Shown: in pieces, positions 44,792-55,422 of the stretch
How the letters are laid out: the number at the start of each line of letters is the position of its first letter
How positions within the stretch are numbered: position 1 is the first letter of the stretch
Assembly (NCBI GenBank): GCA_009363875.1
Contig: CM018683.1
Location: forward strand, 64,832,207-64,896,206
Direction: 5' to 3'
Origin: Mikania micrantha
Lineage: Eukaryota > Streptophyta > Magnoliopsida > Asterales > Asteraceae
DNA: 64,000 bases
Translations under genes and position numbers: made by a program
Notes under the pieces: model-generated
Database searches by the model: none
What the model saw: the letters and a program-made list of their open reading frames with translations, nothing else
What the model was told of the DNA's origin: nothing

Positions 44792-46159
44792 ATGGCCGCT
44801 CCACCGAGGAGAACGGTCGCTGATTATGCCATGCCAACTGCGGCCAGCACTAGATCTTCTATTGCTTGACCAGTTGTCACCAAGGACAACTGGCACATTC
44901 CTGCTCAGATCATCAATCTTATCATTCATTCTCCTAAGTTTCATGGGTTTCCTGATAAGGATCCAAATGCCCACGTTGGGCAGTTCCTTCATATTTGTGA
45001 CACCTTCAAGATCAAGGGTGTCTCTGATGATGCAGTTTTCCTACGTCTCTTCCCATTCTCACTTGAGGACAAAGCCATCACTTGGCTTGAGTCCCTTCCT
45101 ATTGGCTATATCACTACATGGAATGAGGTGCAGGAGATGTTCCTGACTAAGTACTTCCCTCCTGCTACGACTGCTCGTCTGAGTAGTCTTATCCATTCTT
45201 TTCAGCAGGAGGAGGGAGAGAGCTTCTTCACCACTTGGGCTTTAGTCGAGAAATTCTGTAATGGAGTCACCTTTGCCACTAGACACACACTCGATTCTAC
45301 TGCTGGGGGTAATTTGCTTACCAATCTATCCCCTGAGGAGTGTCTGCAATTATTTGAGAACATGGCCATGAGCAGCTATCAGTATCCCACTCGAGGGAAG
45401 GCCACTGTTCAGAAATCTGGAGTCTTGCCTGTAGACTCTAACACTGCGTTGGTAGCACATGTGGAGGCACTCACCAAGATGGTGAAGGATTTGCAGACGA
45501 AGGGAAATGCTAAATGTGAGATCTGTAGAGGAGGCCACGATACTCGAGAATGCCCTATGTTGGCCGATGATTCTCACGAGCAGGTGAAGTATGCTGGTAA
45601 TTTTAAACGGGGTCTGGGAAATGCCTATGGCAAGTCCTATAACTCGGGAGGAAGAAACCAACCTGATTTTACATGGAAGAATGGGAACCCATCTGGGTTC
45701 AATCAGCATCCGCATGAGCAGAGTGGTGTTACTGATGAGAGGATGGCTAGATTGGATGAATTAATGGTCCAATAAACGCAGATTTTGACTCAGGTTATTG
45801 CTGTAAATCAGACCGTTAGTGCTAGACATGATGAACTAATTAAGACCCAAGGGGCATCCATTTTGAGTTTGGACAGGAAGTTAGAAGAGTTGGCTGATCA
45901 ACTTAAAGAGAGGAAGCCATGTGACTCGTCAAGCAACACAGAGAAAAACCCGAAAGGTTTTGTGAAGGCAGTCACTACTAGATGTGGCAAGTCTATGGGT
46001 GAAGAGGAGTTGTCTGCTGAGCCGGTTCAGGAAGAGGAACCGGTGGATGAGGAGATTGAGGTAGAGGTTTCAGGAAAGGTGCACCCTACTAGCCTAGCCC
46101 AGCAAGTACCACACAGCCTGTGCAACCTCCAGTGGAGAACGAGAAGCATAAGGAAGTAG
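44792..46159 (+). pseudogene. C gag (Athila-type), two stops and a frameshift
   Basis: Frame from ATG 44792. The capsid region (about 44900-45360) has conserved words such as FPFSLEDKAITWLESLP and the FLTKYFP box. A short CX2C-H-C zinc-knuckle-like CEICRGGHDTREC follows near 45515. TGA at 44867 and TAA at 45773 interrupt; both are one C-to-T step from CGA and CAA. The frame then drifts, and a shift near 46110-46150 moves the coding sense to the next frame. Confidence 0.88.
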
Positions 46160-47040
46160 AAATTGATCTCTCCAGGGTGCCATACCCAGCAAGAATCCTT
46201 CAGCAAAAGTATGAGAAGGAGTATGGGAAGTTTCTTGAGTTGTTCAGGCAGCTTAAGGTGAACCTTCCATTTTCTGATGTGTTACAGCATATGCCCAAAT
46301 ATGCTAAGTTTTTAAAAGATCTCATGATGAAGAAGAAGAATTGGGAGGAGATCTCAGCTGTAACACTGAGTGAGAGATGTTTTGCAGGATCACCGAAAGA
46401 GCTATCGCATAAGATGAGTGATCCGGGTAGTTTTACTATCCTGTGTGATTTGGGTGGCTCGTCTGTCAGCTATGCATTGGCAGATCTAGGTGCTAGTATT
46501 AATCTGATGCCATATTCGATTTTTGCTTAGCTTAACCTAGGCGAGCTGGTGCCGACACGCATGACCATACAGCTGGCAGATAAATCAGTGAAGTATCCTC
46601 GGGGAATAGTGCAGAATGTGTTAGTGAAGATCGATAAATTAGTGTTTCCCGTGGACTTCGTGATCTTGGATATGGAGGAGGATGAAAGGGTACCACTAAT
46701 CTTAGGTCGTCCGTTTTTAGCCACTGCGAGAGCATTGATAGACGTGGGCGATGGTAGGTTGACCTTACAAGTTGAGAACGAGACGGTGACCTTTGAGAAT
46801 GGTAAGAGGGAGACGAAAGAGCAGAAAGGAACCTTGTGCCTTGTTGATACACATATGCCTCTTACCAGTACCTATGTTACTGAGGAGGAGCACTTGGTTG
46901 CACAGAATGTTGATATTGAGTACCAGGTGCTAGTGAGAGATAAACCACCTGACATAGGGGTGGTTTACAGTGGAGTTGCTGATAGAGTAGAGTCCAAGTG
47001 TGGGGATCACACAACTTCACACGGATCCCCACATCTATGA
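46121..47040 (+). pseudogene. C protease region (Athila-type)
   Basis: Continues gag in another frame. The linker has PARILQQKYEKEYGKFLELF and LPFSDVLQHMPKYAKFLKD. The aspartic protease motif is DLGASINLMP, where Athila-type proteases commonly carry DLGAS. TAG at about 46528 interrupts it. The second half (ILGRPFLATARALIDV) is open. There is no sign of RT, RNase H or integrase downstream. Confidence 0.85.
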
Positions 47041-48775
47041 GCTTTCATGTTGAGGGACTTTGGCTCTGATAGGAATCCTGAGTTTGAGGACTTAGGCGGT
47101 GGCTACGTATACGAGCACCGCCGCCCCCGGATGTTTACTGAGTACGGGGTAAGACTGTCTGCTTTGACCCCCATAGATATGGATGTGGGTCCGAGTCTGG
47201 CTGAAGACTTGTTAACAAATCAAGCACTATTGGGAGGCAACCCACATTTGTGTACATGTTCGTTTTTTTTATTATTTACGTTGCATTTTTAGTTGATTTA
47301 TTTTCTGATCTATTTGTGTGCTACGCTGTTTGTCGAGCCATGCAGTCATGCATGAGCATTTGTTACAGGATCCCAGGTGCGTTCATGGTTGTTTCGTTTT
47401 ACTTGGATCTCAGCAGGTCACTATGGAGCTTACGCATTTGCATGGATTGCTTGTCAGGGAAGTACCTCTATTTCTTTCTTGTGTTTGTCATTTATTACTT
47501 TGTTTTTATTTCAGTCTTACTTTTTTCCTGTTTCCAGACACATTAGGGACAATGTGTGTTTCAAGTGTGGGGATGGGGAAATTCCTTTCTTTTATTTCTA
47601 TCTTTTGAGTTAAAAAAAATTGGAAAAATTTTGAAAATACCAAAAATAAAATAAAGCTTGAACTTTTGTAAGTCCAGGTTACCTTTTGCTACGATGCCTA
47701 ACAAGTCTCTTTCATTGTAAATCGTTAATAAAAGGCGAGTCGGCATGGGTTATTGAGTTGGTTTTAACACTTAGTCTATAAGTTGCGTGATAAAGTTTTC
47801 CCAATTGGACTTGTTTTAAAAACATATGGGTTTGGGATTCTTAAGATAGTGAAACATGTTTGATAGTTGAAAACTATTTATGCTCATATCGTTAACCATA
47901 TTCTACACGTTTCCTGTGAGATTTTGAGCCTTAATAGTCTTTATTAAATCACCGATTCGTTTGTGTGCGATTTGACCTACCTGTTGCATTGCTTTAGAAC
48001 TTGTGCTTGTATACATTTTGAGACTTTGTTTAAGATTTGACAGAAATATGATTAAGGCATTAGGTTCACCGATTTCTTAGCCTTTTCTAGTCCTTTTGTT
48101 TTGCATCATTAAACATATCGAGTAGACACCTTGTTAGTTAGACAGTTACGTGTTATGTTGATTGTTTCTAGTTGAAAAAAAAACCAAAAGAAATGAAAAA
48201 AAAAGAAGAAGAGTGAAATGTGTGAATAAAAAGGTCAAAAGACCTATTGTTTAGTAGTTTAATTGTTTATATGTTTATTCGTGCAATAAAGTCAACTAAC
48301 GGATTTTATTTTGTGTTTAAGCCACTTTAAAACCCCCACATTACCTACCCTTAGCCTAAGCCTACCTTTCAAAGTCCTTTTGATATGTGTTAGTCTTGAC
48401 ATTAGGTGGAGATTTGATTATAGAACAACCTTATGTTAGCATAGTTGAAGTGTTAGGTTTTGAGAGTTCACTTAATAAAATGCATACATTTAACCAAGTG
48501 TCAAGTGACAATTGTGAGGGTGTGAATATAAATGGTTGAATTCTTGAAAAGCAGGTGAGTCTTGATTAAGAAATTCCATGTTTTCAAAAGCTGCTTCATT
48601 CGTGTTTGGTTGGGATGTAAATCTATTGACCGTTGTAAGTCTTGTGATTGATTGTTCAATTGATTCGTAAACCCATGCCCGGTTTTCCTTGATATGAAAC
48701 GTTTGTGAATTAGATTTTGTTTTGCGTTGCTCTAGGTTTTCTTATGGACAACCAAGGTTCAAGTGTGGGGATGTT
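47041..48775 (+). other. C remnant of pol end and long 3' non-coding region
   Basis: 47047-47260 keeps the Athila pol-end word TTGGGAGGCAACCC near 47230. The remainder is AT-rich with repeated AAGTGTGGGGATG at about 47560 and 48761. No gene seen. Confidence 0.65.
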
Positions 48776-50690
48776 TGATGTGTCGTAATTTACACATCGT
48801 TTTCGTATTAATTTTATATTAGTTTATCTTATTTTAATAGATTTTTATTTAGTTTTTATTAGATTTTAATTGTTTTTACTTATTTTATTTTTTTATGTTA
48901 CTTTTGTAGGTTTCGCAAGAATAAACGTTCGTAATTGAGAAGAAACCGAAGCCCGAAATAATTTTTATGATGTTCGAAGCTGAAAATATAATTTCTTTAA
49001 GTTCCGGGGTTAAAAAAAATGGCATATTAGGATGTTCTAGGGCTTAAAATCGAATTTCAGCAAGTGCAGGGAGTAATTTGCAAATCTGCCAAAGTTTCAA
49101 AAGCCTGGGACATGTGGCAGCACCTAGTGGAGCCACGTCAGCCCTAAAAATGGCTCTGACCCGCGCCTGGATCCGGATGGAGCCTCTGACCCGCGTGAAA
49201 ACCCAGATCCCCTCACAGGCCGCTCCACGTGCCACCCGGATGCCCGACCCGCCAACTCACGCCCCATCTCCAGCTTTGACCGGCCTTTGGACCTTTGACT
49301 CGCGTTGACCGAGCCTTTGGACCCTCCTTTTGAGCCTTTGAACCGGTTTTTTACCGTTTTCGTGAACCTTTAGCTATTATTCAGCTATTTAAGCCATGGG
49401 AAACCCTAATTCGCATTTTAATCAACCCTAGACGGCTGAAAACGAACAAGAAACTTAATTTTGAAGATTTTGAAGGTTTGGGGCTGAATTGGATGCTCGG
49501 GGGAGGCTCAGAACGCATATGAGAGTGTCCGGAAACCCGTTTTCGGGTTTTTTTACTTGTTTTCTTGATTATTTCTCGTTTTTTCTTGAACCCATGGATA
49601 TGTTTCTGAATGTTTTTCATATTATTAATGTTCTAAACATGTTTCTTGGCTAAACTCATTGTATTACCTAGATTTGGATGACGATTGGTTGATTTTTATG
49701 GTTTTCGGGTTTATTTTTATGGGATTTCGATTGTTTATGATTAGGATCTGATTATATATGGTTAATATCGATTATTTATTGCTGTTATGATGATCTATAT
49801 ATGCATGATGATGTCCAATTGATAAGTCTTAGGATTCCTGGATTTTGTATCTAATTCTATTTGGGTTTGCTTTGGCCAATTAAATCTTAGGATATTATCT
49901 GTAATTGGATTATTAAAAGTAGGATTATCATTCCTGAGACTAATCAATTGAGGGAATTTGGATTATTAGGTTTTTAGGGTTTTTTCGGGCGAATTACGTC
50001 ACCATTGGGTTTTCTTGTTTATTCCTTAGGATTCCTTGCAATTCAAGGTATTAACTTATATATTTTGATTGATTCTTATACATCTTTACACTTTTGATGT
50101 ATCGAGATTGTTGATACTGACCACATGATACGATCTTCTGAATCCTTAAACGATCCGTGCTTAGAGAGACTGACTAGGTAATCCATTACACATCCCGGTG
50201 ATCTTTCACATGACTCGTTGGAACATTCTTTAGCATTAGTGAGACTGACTTTGTGATCTAATGGTTCTGAGTGTTTCCTTTGTTGTCATATCCTTATTGA
50301 CCGGATAACCCGTATCTCATTCGCGAAACTGTTAAAATTACCGTTAGGATTCCAAGTCTAGGTAGTATCCTTCCTTATTTGATTTCTTCGTTCCTTAAAT
50401 TCATTTCAGTTGTCGAGGTTATCTTATTTCTTTATTTCTTCGTTATAAAACTCTTTTCTAAAAGGACCAATTTCCTTATTTATTAATTTCCTTCTTTAGT
50501 CTTAGCTTTGTGTTTATTTAGGGTTAATTCTTAGATTCTGTGTCCCTAGGATTCGATACCCGGTCTTACCCATTCTATACTGCATATACCAGGTACACCT
50601 GCCTGTAGTGTGTAGTTCGGTTTAGGTTATTTCGATTTATTACTCGATAGTGTTGAACCATTATTTTTATATATATAAACCTACACATCA
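48776..50690 (+). repeat. C 3' LTR
   Basis: The partner of 42442-44330, with intact TGATGTGT...ACACATCA ends. It is preceded by the purine-rich AAGTGTGGGGATG at about 48761. Confidence 0.9.
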
Positions 50691-50695
50691 CCTAT
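50691..50695. other. Target-site duplication of C, right copy (CCTAT)
   Basis: It directly follows ACACATCA at 50690 and matches 42437-42441. Confidence 0.9.
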
Positions 50696-50962
50696 TATGG
50701 GACTTCTTTTTAAATATTCTGTCTCATTTAGAACATGTGTACATTTAATAGGTTGACTATTTAAGAACAATCAAACTTGGGGAGTTAAAACGAAATTTTA
50801 CCGATTTTTCTTAAATAGTTAACTGGTTTAAATGTAGACATTTTAGATAGAATATTTAAGAAATGGGCTAAGATCCACCGCCATAGAGAACCTATTTACA
50901 TCATGTGTATGCATTTATATCATTTATTGTATGTATAGGTGAATTTTGGATGGATACATGTT
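50696..50962. mobile_element. Fold-back (MITE-like) element, main part
   Basis: An imperfect inverted repeat pairs 50704-50766 with 50808-50868 around a ~40-base loop. It extends outward so that 50941-50962 pairs with 42388-42412 across element C. There is no coding capacity. The terminal boundaries and its own target duplication are not clear. Confidence 0.6.
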
Positions 50963-51074
50963 ATTATGTAATTGTTTAACTTAATATATAATTATGACAA
51001 TTGTATATGTGCGTGTTGGATGTATACTTTTATGTATAGCTATGACAATTGATTGAAGTTGCATTAACTTGCGA

Positions 51075-52285
51075 AATCAAAGATATTCGGATTTCTTAAG
51101 CAGTCTTAAGAACTTTATGAAGATTACTGAGAACCATGTTAATTGTGAAGGTAAAGAGTATTGCCTGTGTAAAGGTTCGGCCAATTCGAATTGATCATTC
51201 TAAACTTTGACTACGATTTATGCCCGCATACATAACATTGGGTTTCTACAATCATATACGTCATGGGTTTATCAAGGTGAGAAGTATCCTAATACGTTAG
51301 AGATAAAAGACCTACAAGATTCGAAAGCACATACTCTTGTAACAAACAATTAGATGTTTGATGCATTTGTTGATGCTTTGGCAGATAAAAATACAAATGA
51401 CAAAATTTAGATGAATACGAAGCTGGTTCAGACCTAGAATTTAATGTATTATTTAAGGAGCTTATATTGAGCTATACCCTAGTTGTACTTGGATGTCTTC
51501 CCTAACTTTCTTGCAAAATTAATCCATATTAAAGTTATCAACAAATGGAATGATAGTTTATTTGAACAACATTTAGAGTTTCTAAGAGTTGCATCCCTGA
51601 AAGAAAATAAAAATTCCAACCTCACATTATGAACCTAAGAACAAGTTGAGAATAATTGGGTTAGGATATCCGTCTATCCATGTTTGCATTAATGACTATG
51701 CTTTATTTCGGAAAGAAAATTCCCTTATTCAAAATCGCCATGTTTGTAATGAAAGCAGATGGGTTGGCAAAAATACAAAGGGGAAGAAAGTATCACAAAA
51801 ATTTGCGTTACTTTCCTTTGACTTCTTGGCTTAGGTGAAAGTTTAGTTCTAGATTCACGAAAAAAGATGACACGGAATAATACTTGACACTCAAAGGAAG
51901 TTATGATGCGGTCATCAGGTTAATGGGAAGGCATGGCGGTCATTTGATAAGAAATACCCCGATTTTACCAAATATTCCACAAATGTTCGCTTGGGTTTGG
52001 CTATTGATGACTTAAATCCGTTGGGCAACAAAAGTAGGACTTATAGTTTGTGATCATGGTGTTGACAACGTATAATACATCACCTTACTTATGTATGAAA
52101 GAGTTTTCTTTCATGTTAACTTTGCTAATTGCCTTGCCATAAATCTCCTTGAAGGACGTTGATGTTTTACTAAGACCATTGGTGGATGAGTTGAAAATGA
52201 TGTGGAACCATGGAGTCCAAATGAGAAATGCATCAACCGAACCTATATTAACGACATGCGCAACACTTTTACGGACTATCAAAAA
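51075..52285 (+). pseudogene. CACTA (En/Spm) transposase TnpD, heavily decayed
   Basis: Pieces in all three frames follow the usual order of plant TnpD/Transposase_21 proteins: a transposase-associated Cys cluster (51120-51200), the Trp-Met segment (about 51490), the LGLGY-like segment with HVCINDYALFRKEN and HVCNESRW (51655-51780), KKVSQKFALL (51787), then KYPDFTKYSTNVRLGL (51950) and LWNHGVQMRNAS (52195). Several frameshifts and stops make it non-functional. No CACTA termini are visible around it. The end abuts a copia fragment at 52283. Confidence 0.75.
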
Positions 52286-54216
52286 TTAAATGGGTCTGTA
52301 AGATTGAATAAAAACCAAATGGAGAAGTCAAGTGATACAAAGAATATCTTGTGACAAAGGGTTTAACTCAGATAAAGGGTGTAGATTTTCATGACATGTT
52401 TGCACCTATTACGAATTTTGTGATAGTTCGTACCCTCTTAGAGGTCGCTGTTAAAAGGGGTCGGATTATTCACCAACTCAATATTAACAATACATTTTTG
52501 CATGGAAATTTGGAAGTAGAGGTGTATAAGAAAATCCCACGAGGGTTTGCTAAAGAAGGTGAAACGAGGGTCTTCAAGCACAAGAAATCGCTCTTTAACT
52601 TAAAACAAGCTTCTAGAAATTGGTATCACAAGTTCACTGCAGCTCAACTTGATTTTGACTTCAAACAGTCTAATGCCGATCATTCACTATTCACTTACAA
52701 AGCAAGATATGTCTTTGTGGTTGCTTTTATCTATGTGGATGATGTGATAATTGTGGGCAATAGTCACAAGAAGATCCAACAAACCAATTCAGATTTTGAT
52801 GCAAGGTTCACCATAAAGGATCTTGAAACATTCAAGTATTTTTTGGGTATATAAGTGGCTCAAACTAAAGAAAGATTGGTGTTAAGTCAAAGAAAATACA
52901 TGTTAGACATATTGGCGCATAGTGATCTCCTAGGGTGTCAACAAAGTAAGTTTCCAATGTAACAAGAGGCTCCTTGTTAGGTCTAGAAAAGTCAAGACCA
53001 ACGGTTAATTTGGATAGATGTAATGCAAACAAGAAGTATTATGTATTTGTTGATGGGTCACGCACGAGCAACTGAAGACTCAAGATTACGAAGACACTTG
53101 ATGACCAAAAGACCCGAAGACCACAACAAATGATAGAGCTTAATTTAATATTTATTATTTGTTACCATTTGTTGTATTTGTTGTTTTTAGGGTTTTAGGT
53201 CATGTGACACTATAAATATAGATTATTCTCATTTTAAAAAAAAAACACATACAAGAGAGTGTGTGAGGGTGTGCTCCAATGTAGTCTTGAGAGCTCTCCC
53301 CCCCATGGATTCTTTATCCATGGAGTTTGAGAGCATGTGAGGGGTAGGTAATGTAATCTTGTTGACTAATGAATCTTATTTTCTTTACATTGTTAGTCTT
53401 TACATTACATCTCAGATTCGTTCTTAGCTGTGTTCTTCAACATCTTCACCCATCTTCAAGACTTTCTCTTTTCATGTTCTGATTAATCTTCATAAATCGG
53501 GTAGGTCCTATTTCGCAACCGTTTTTACACTCCTGTTGATGCAAGTCAGTACCGAAGGTTGGTGGGAAGCTTACTTTAACTTGAGGCAACCTGGCCTGAC
53601 ATATGCTGTGAATGTCTTAAGTTAATTTGTGTCGGACCCTAAACAAATCTTCTAGATGCAGCAATTAGAGTTCTTTGATGCCTGAAGACAACACCGGACA
53701 AGGAATCCTCCTTCCCAAGAACGATTGTATATATATCACAGTCTAGAATGACTCAGATTGGTTCGGGTGCCCCTACTCTAGACGATCCAGAGCCGGTTAC
53801 TTGTTATTTCTTGGAGGCGCACCGATTTGATAGAAATCCATGAAGCAGTCTGTGGTTTTTTGATCATCCATTGAAGCCTAATATCGCGTTATGGACTTGA
53901 CAGCAAGTGAAGTGGTTTGAGTCCGATGGCTAATAAAGGAACTTGAAGTAAAACTCGATGGTTCGACATCTCTATTTTGTGATAAACAGTCGACTCAACA
54001 TAAAGCTAGCAATCCTGTGTTTCACGAGAGAACCGACCACGTGGAAATGGGTTGTTATTTCGTTAGAGAGCGGTTGTAGTCAAAAGAAAAAGAGTTGATA
54101 CACATTGACACAAAAACTCAAATAACCGAATTTTAACCAAGGCCCTCAGATTACAACACCTACATTCATTATTGGACAAGTTGGGTATTCGAAACTCACA
54201 TGCTCCAACTTGAAGG
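52283..54216 (+). pseudogene. Ty1/copia RT-RNase H fragment D, split by a solo LTR
   Basis: Copia RT (RVT_2) runs 52283-52960 with the longest open part at 52351-52854 and active-site YVDD at about 52733. It resumes after the solo LTR at 53535, where DASQYRRLVG appears in pieces, followed by RNase H (SDWFGCPYSRRSR, about 53755) and the C-terminal HVEMGCYFVRERL (about 54040) with frequent stops. A purine tract GAAGGGGAG near 54212 marks the expected 3' LTR edge. Gag and integrase are missing; the 5' side starts abruptly at the CACTA remnant. Confidence 0.85.
52970..53534. mobile_element. Solo LTR with perfect TSD (CTCCT)
   Basis: TGTTAGGTCTAG...TTTTTACA spans 52975-53529 (555 bp) and is flanked by CTCCT at 52970-52974 and 53530-53534. 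A TATAAATA box at 53211-53218 sits mid-way, as expected for U3/R. The copia D sequence is continuous once it is removed. It is the product of LTR-LTR recombination of a former full element. Confidence 0.88.
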
Positions 54217-54797
54217 GGAGTAAAGAAATCAATGACCTTTGACACGTATATTATGATCAATTAGATCAACCTCATTAGCTACTATATTTTTATCTTTGAT
54301 TACAAAGAGTAGTGTAACATCTGTGTCTTTATATATTGCTAATTGTACTCGAGTCTTAAAGATGATGTTGATGATGTAATAATTCTCATAAGATAAAATT
54401 TGACCAGAAGCTTCGGAGCATACTAAAATATAAAAACAAGTTACAACATACCAAATTTTTTAGGTTTTTAAACCTTTAATTGGAATTTTTAATGTGTTTC
54501 CTAGGGAAAATTCATATAATATTGACAAGTATTTGAAGTCACTCTAATTTTTTTATATGCAAAACCTCTCAACTTTCAATTTATGTTTCAATCTTGTAAA
54601 AATATGTTTTTTACAAGTTAGCATGGTGTGTGAGGGTAATCACTTCGTAGTTTCATTCAAAAGTAAACAAAGTGACTATACCGTCTCTAAATAGAAAGAA
54701 AGCAACATGCGTGAAAACAACTACCAACTTTGCCATGATCTACATCACCACTAACTACTGACCCACGTACAAAAAAGTTGTAAAGACTAAAAAAGGC
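54217..54797. other. Spacer between copia D and element E, no gene seen
   Basis: AT-rich DNA that may hold the decayed 3' LTR of D. I cannot match it to another sequence in the window. Confidence 0.5.
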
Positions 54798-54854
54798 TGA
54801 TGCTCACCAAACTTCTATTTTGGCTAAGTACCAGACTCTACAGAGACAAACAGC

Positions 54855-55063
54855 CTTCGGAAGGAAGGAGTTACTCTTCGGAACTAGCATTGCTTCCGAA
54901 GGATAACTTACTCCTACCGAAGGCTATACAAGACAAACCACTTCGGAAGTGCAAATACTTAAGGGATTTAAAGCTTCAGAGCTTCCGAAGACAGAAAGCT
55001 TCCGAAGAACAAAGGCTTCCGAAGATTCTCCTCAGCATATTCCAAAGACAAAGACTTCCGAAG
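54855..55063 (+). promoter_or_regulatory. Cluster of CTTCCGAAG palindromes in E LTR U3
   Basis: Seven exact 9-mers, CTTCCGAAG or its reverse complement, start at 54855, 54893, 54941, 54982, 54999, 55016 and 55055, with imperfect copies between. Three are spaced exactly 17 bp. Position upstream of the TATA box suggests a transcription-factor array. Confidence 0.7.
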
Positions 55064-55415
55064 AGTACACTCTGACAAAGACTGTAGCTGATTACCTTTT
55101 ATGGTACAAAAGGTGCTGAAAATGACATGCTGGTCTGATTACAACAAAGACAACATACTGAGAGTCAGACACAACACCTTACTTTTACTCAGCTGCATTA
55201 AATGCAAAAGATCATCTAAATCCTTGAAGATCAACAACATTAAATGTCTTTTGTATTTAGCTAGTCTTTTGTAAAGTCAATGTTTATTTTAGTAATGATT
55301 GTAATTAAGTGTCTTAGCCTGTTAAGACACTTTAGAAACTAGAATAAGCTTTACTTTATGTATTGTCTAGTATACCCAACTTGTATTCCTACGAGTATAC
55401 GGTTGTAGCCTTGGC

Positions 55416-55422
55416 TATATAA
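55416..55422 (+). promoter_or_regulatory. TATA box of E LTR
   Basis: TATATAA in GGCTATATAACC, with transcription expected to start ~30 bases downstream. It is absent from repeat units 2-5. Confidence 0.65.

Larger units (their letters stand above)
42442..50690 (+). mobile_element. Element C, Athila-type gypsy element without RT and integrase
   Basis: LTRs at 42442-44330 and 48776-50690 begin TGATGTGT and end ACACATCA (mutated to ACACATAA in the 5' copy), an 8-bp inverted terminal match. A perfect TSD CCTAT flanks it (42437-42441, 50691-50695). The tRNA-Asp-type primer site TGGCGGCGTTGCCGGGG (44337) and polypurine AAGTGTGGGGATG are hallmarks of Athila/Tat elements. The body encodes gag and protease only. 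A GTTGGGAGGCAACCC-like word near 47230, usual at the end of Athila pol, follows almost directly, so the RT-integrase part was deleted. It is non-autonomous as it stands. Confidence 0.9.

Noticed and set aside
54855..55063. CTTCCGAAG cluster as heat-shock elements
   Set aside because: Heat-shock elements need TTC and GAA separated by two bases. Here only one base separates them.
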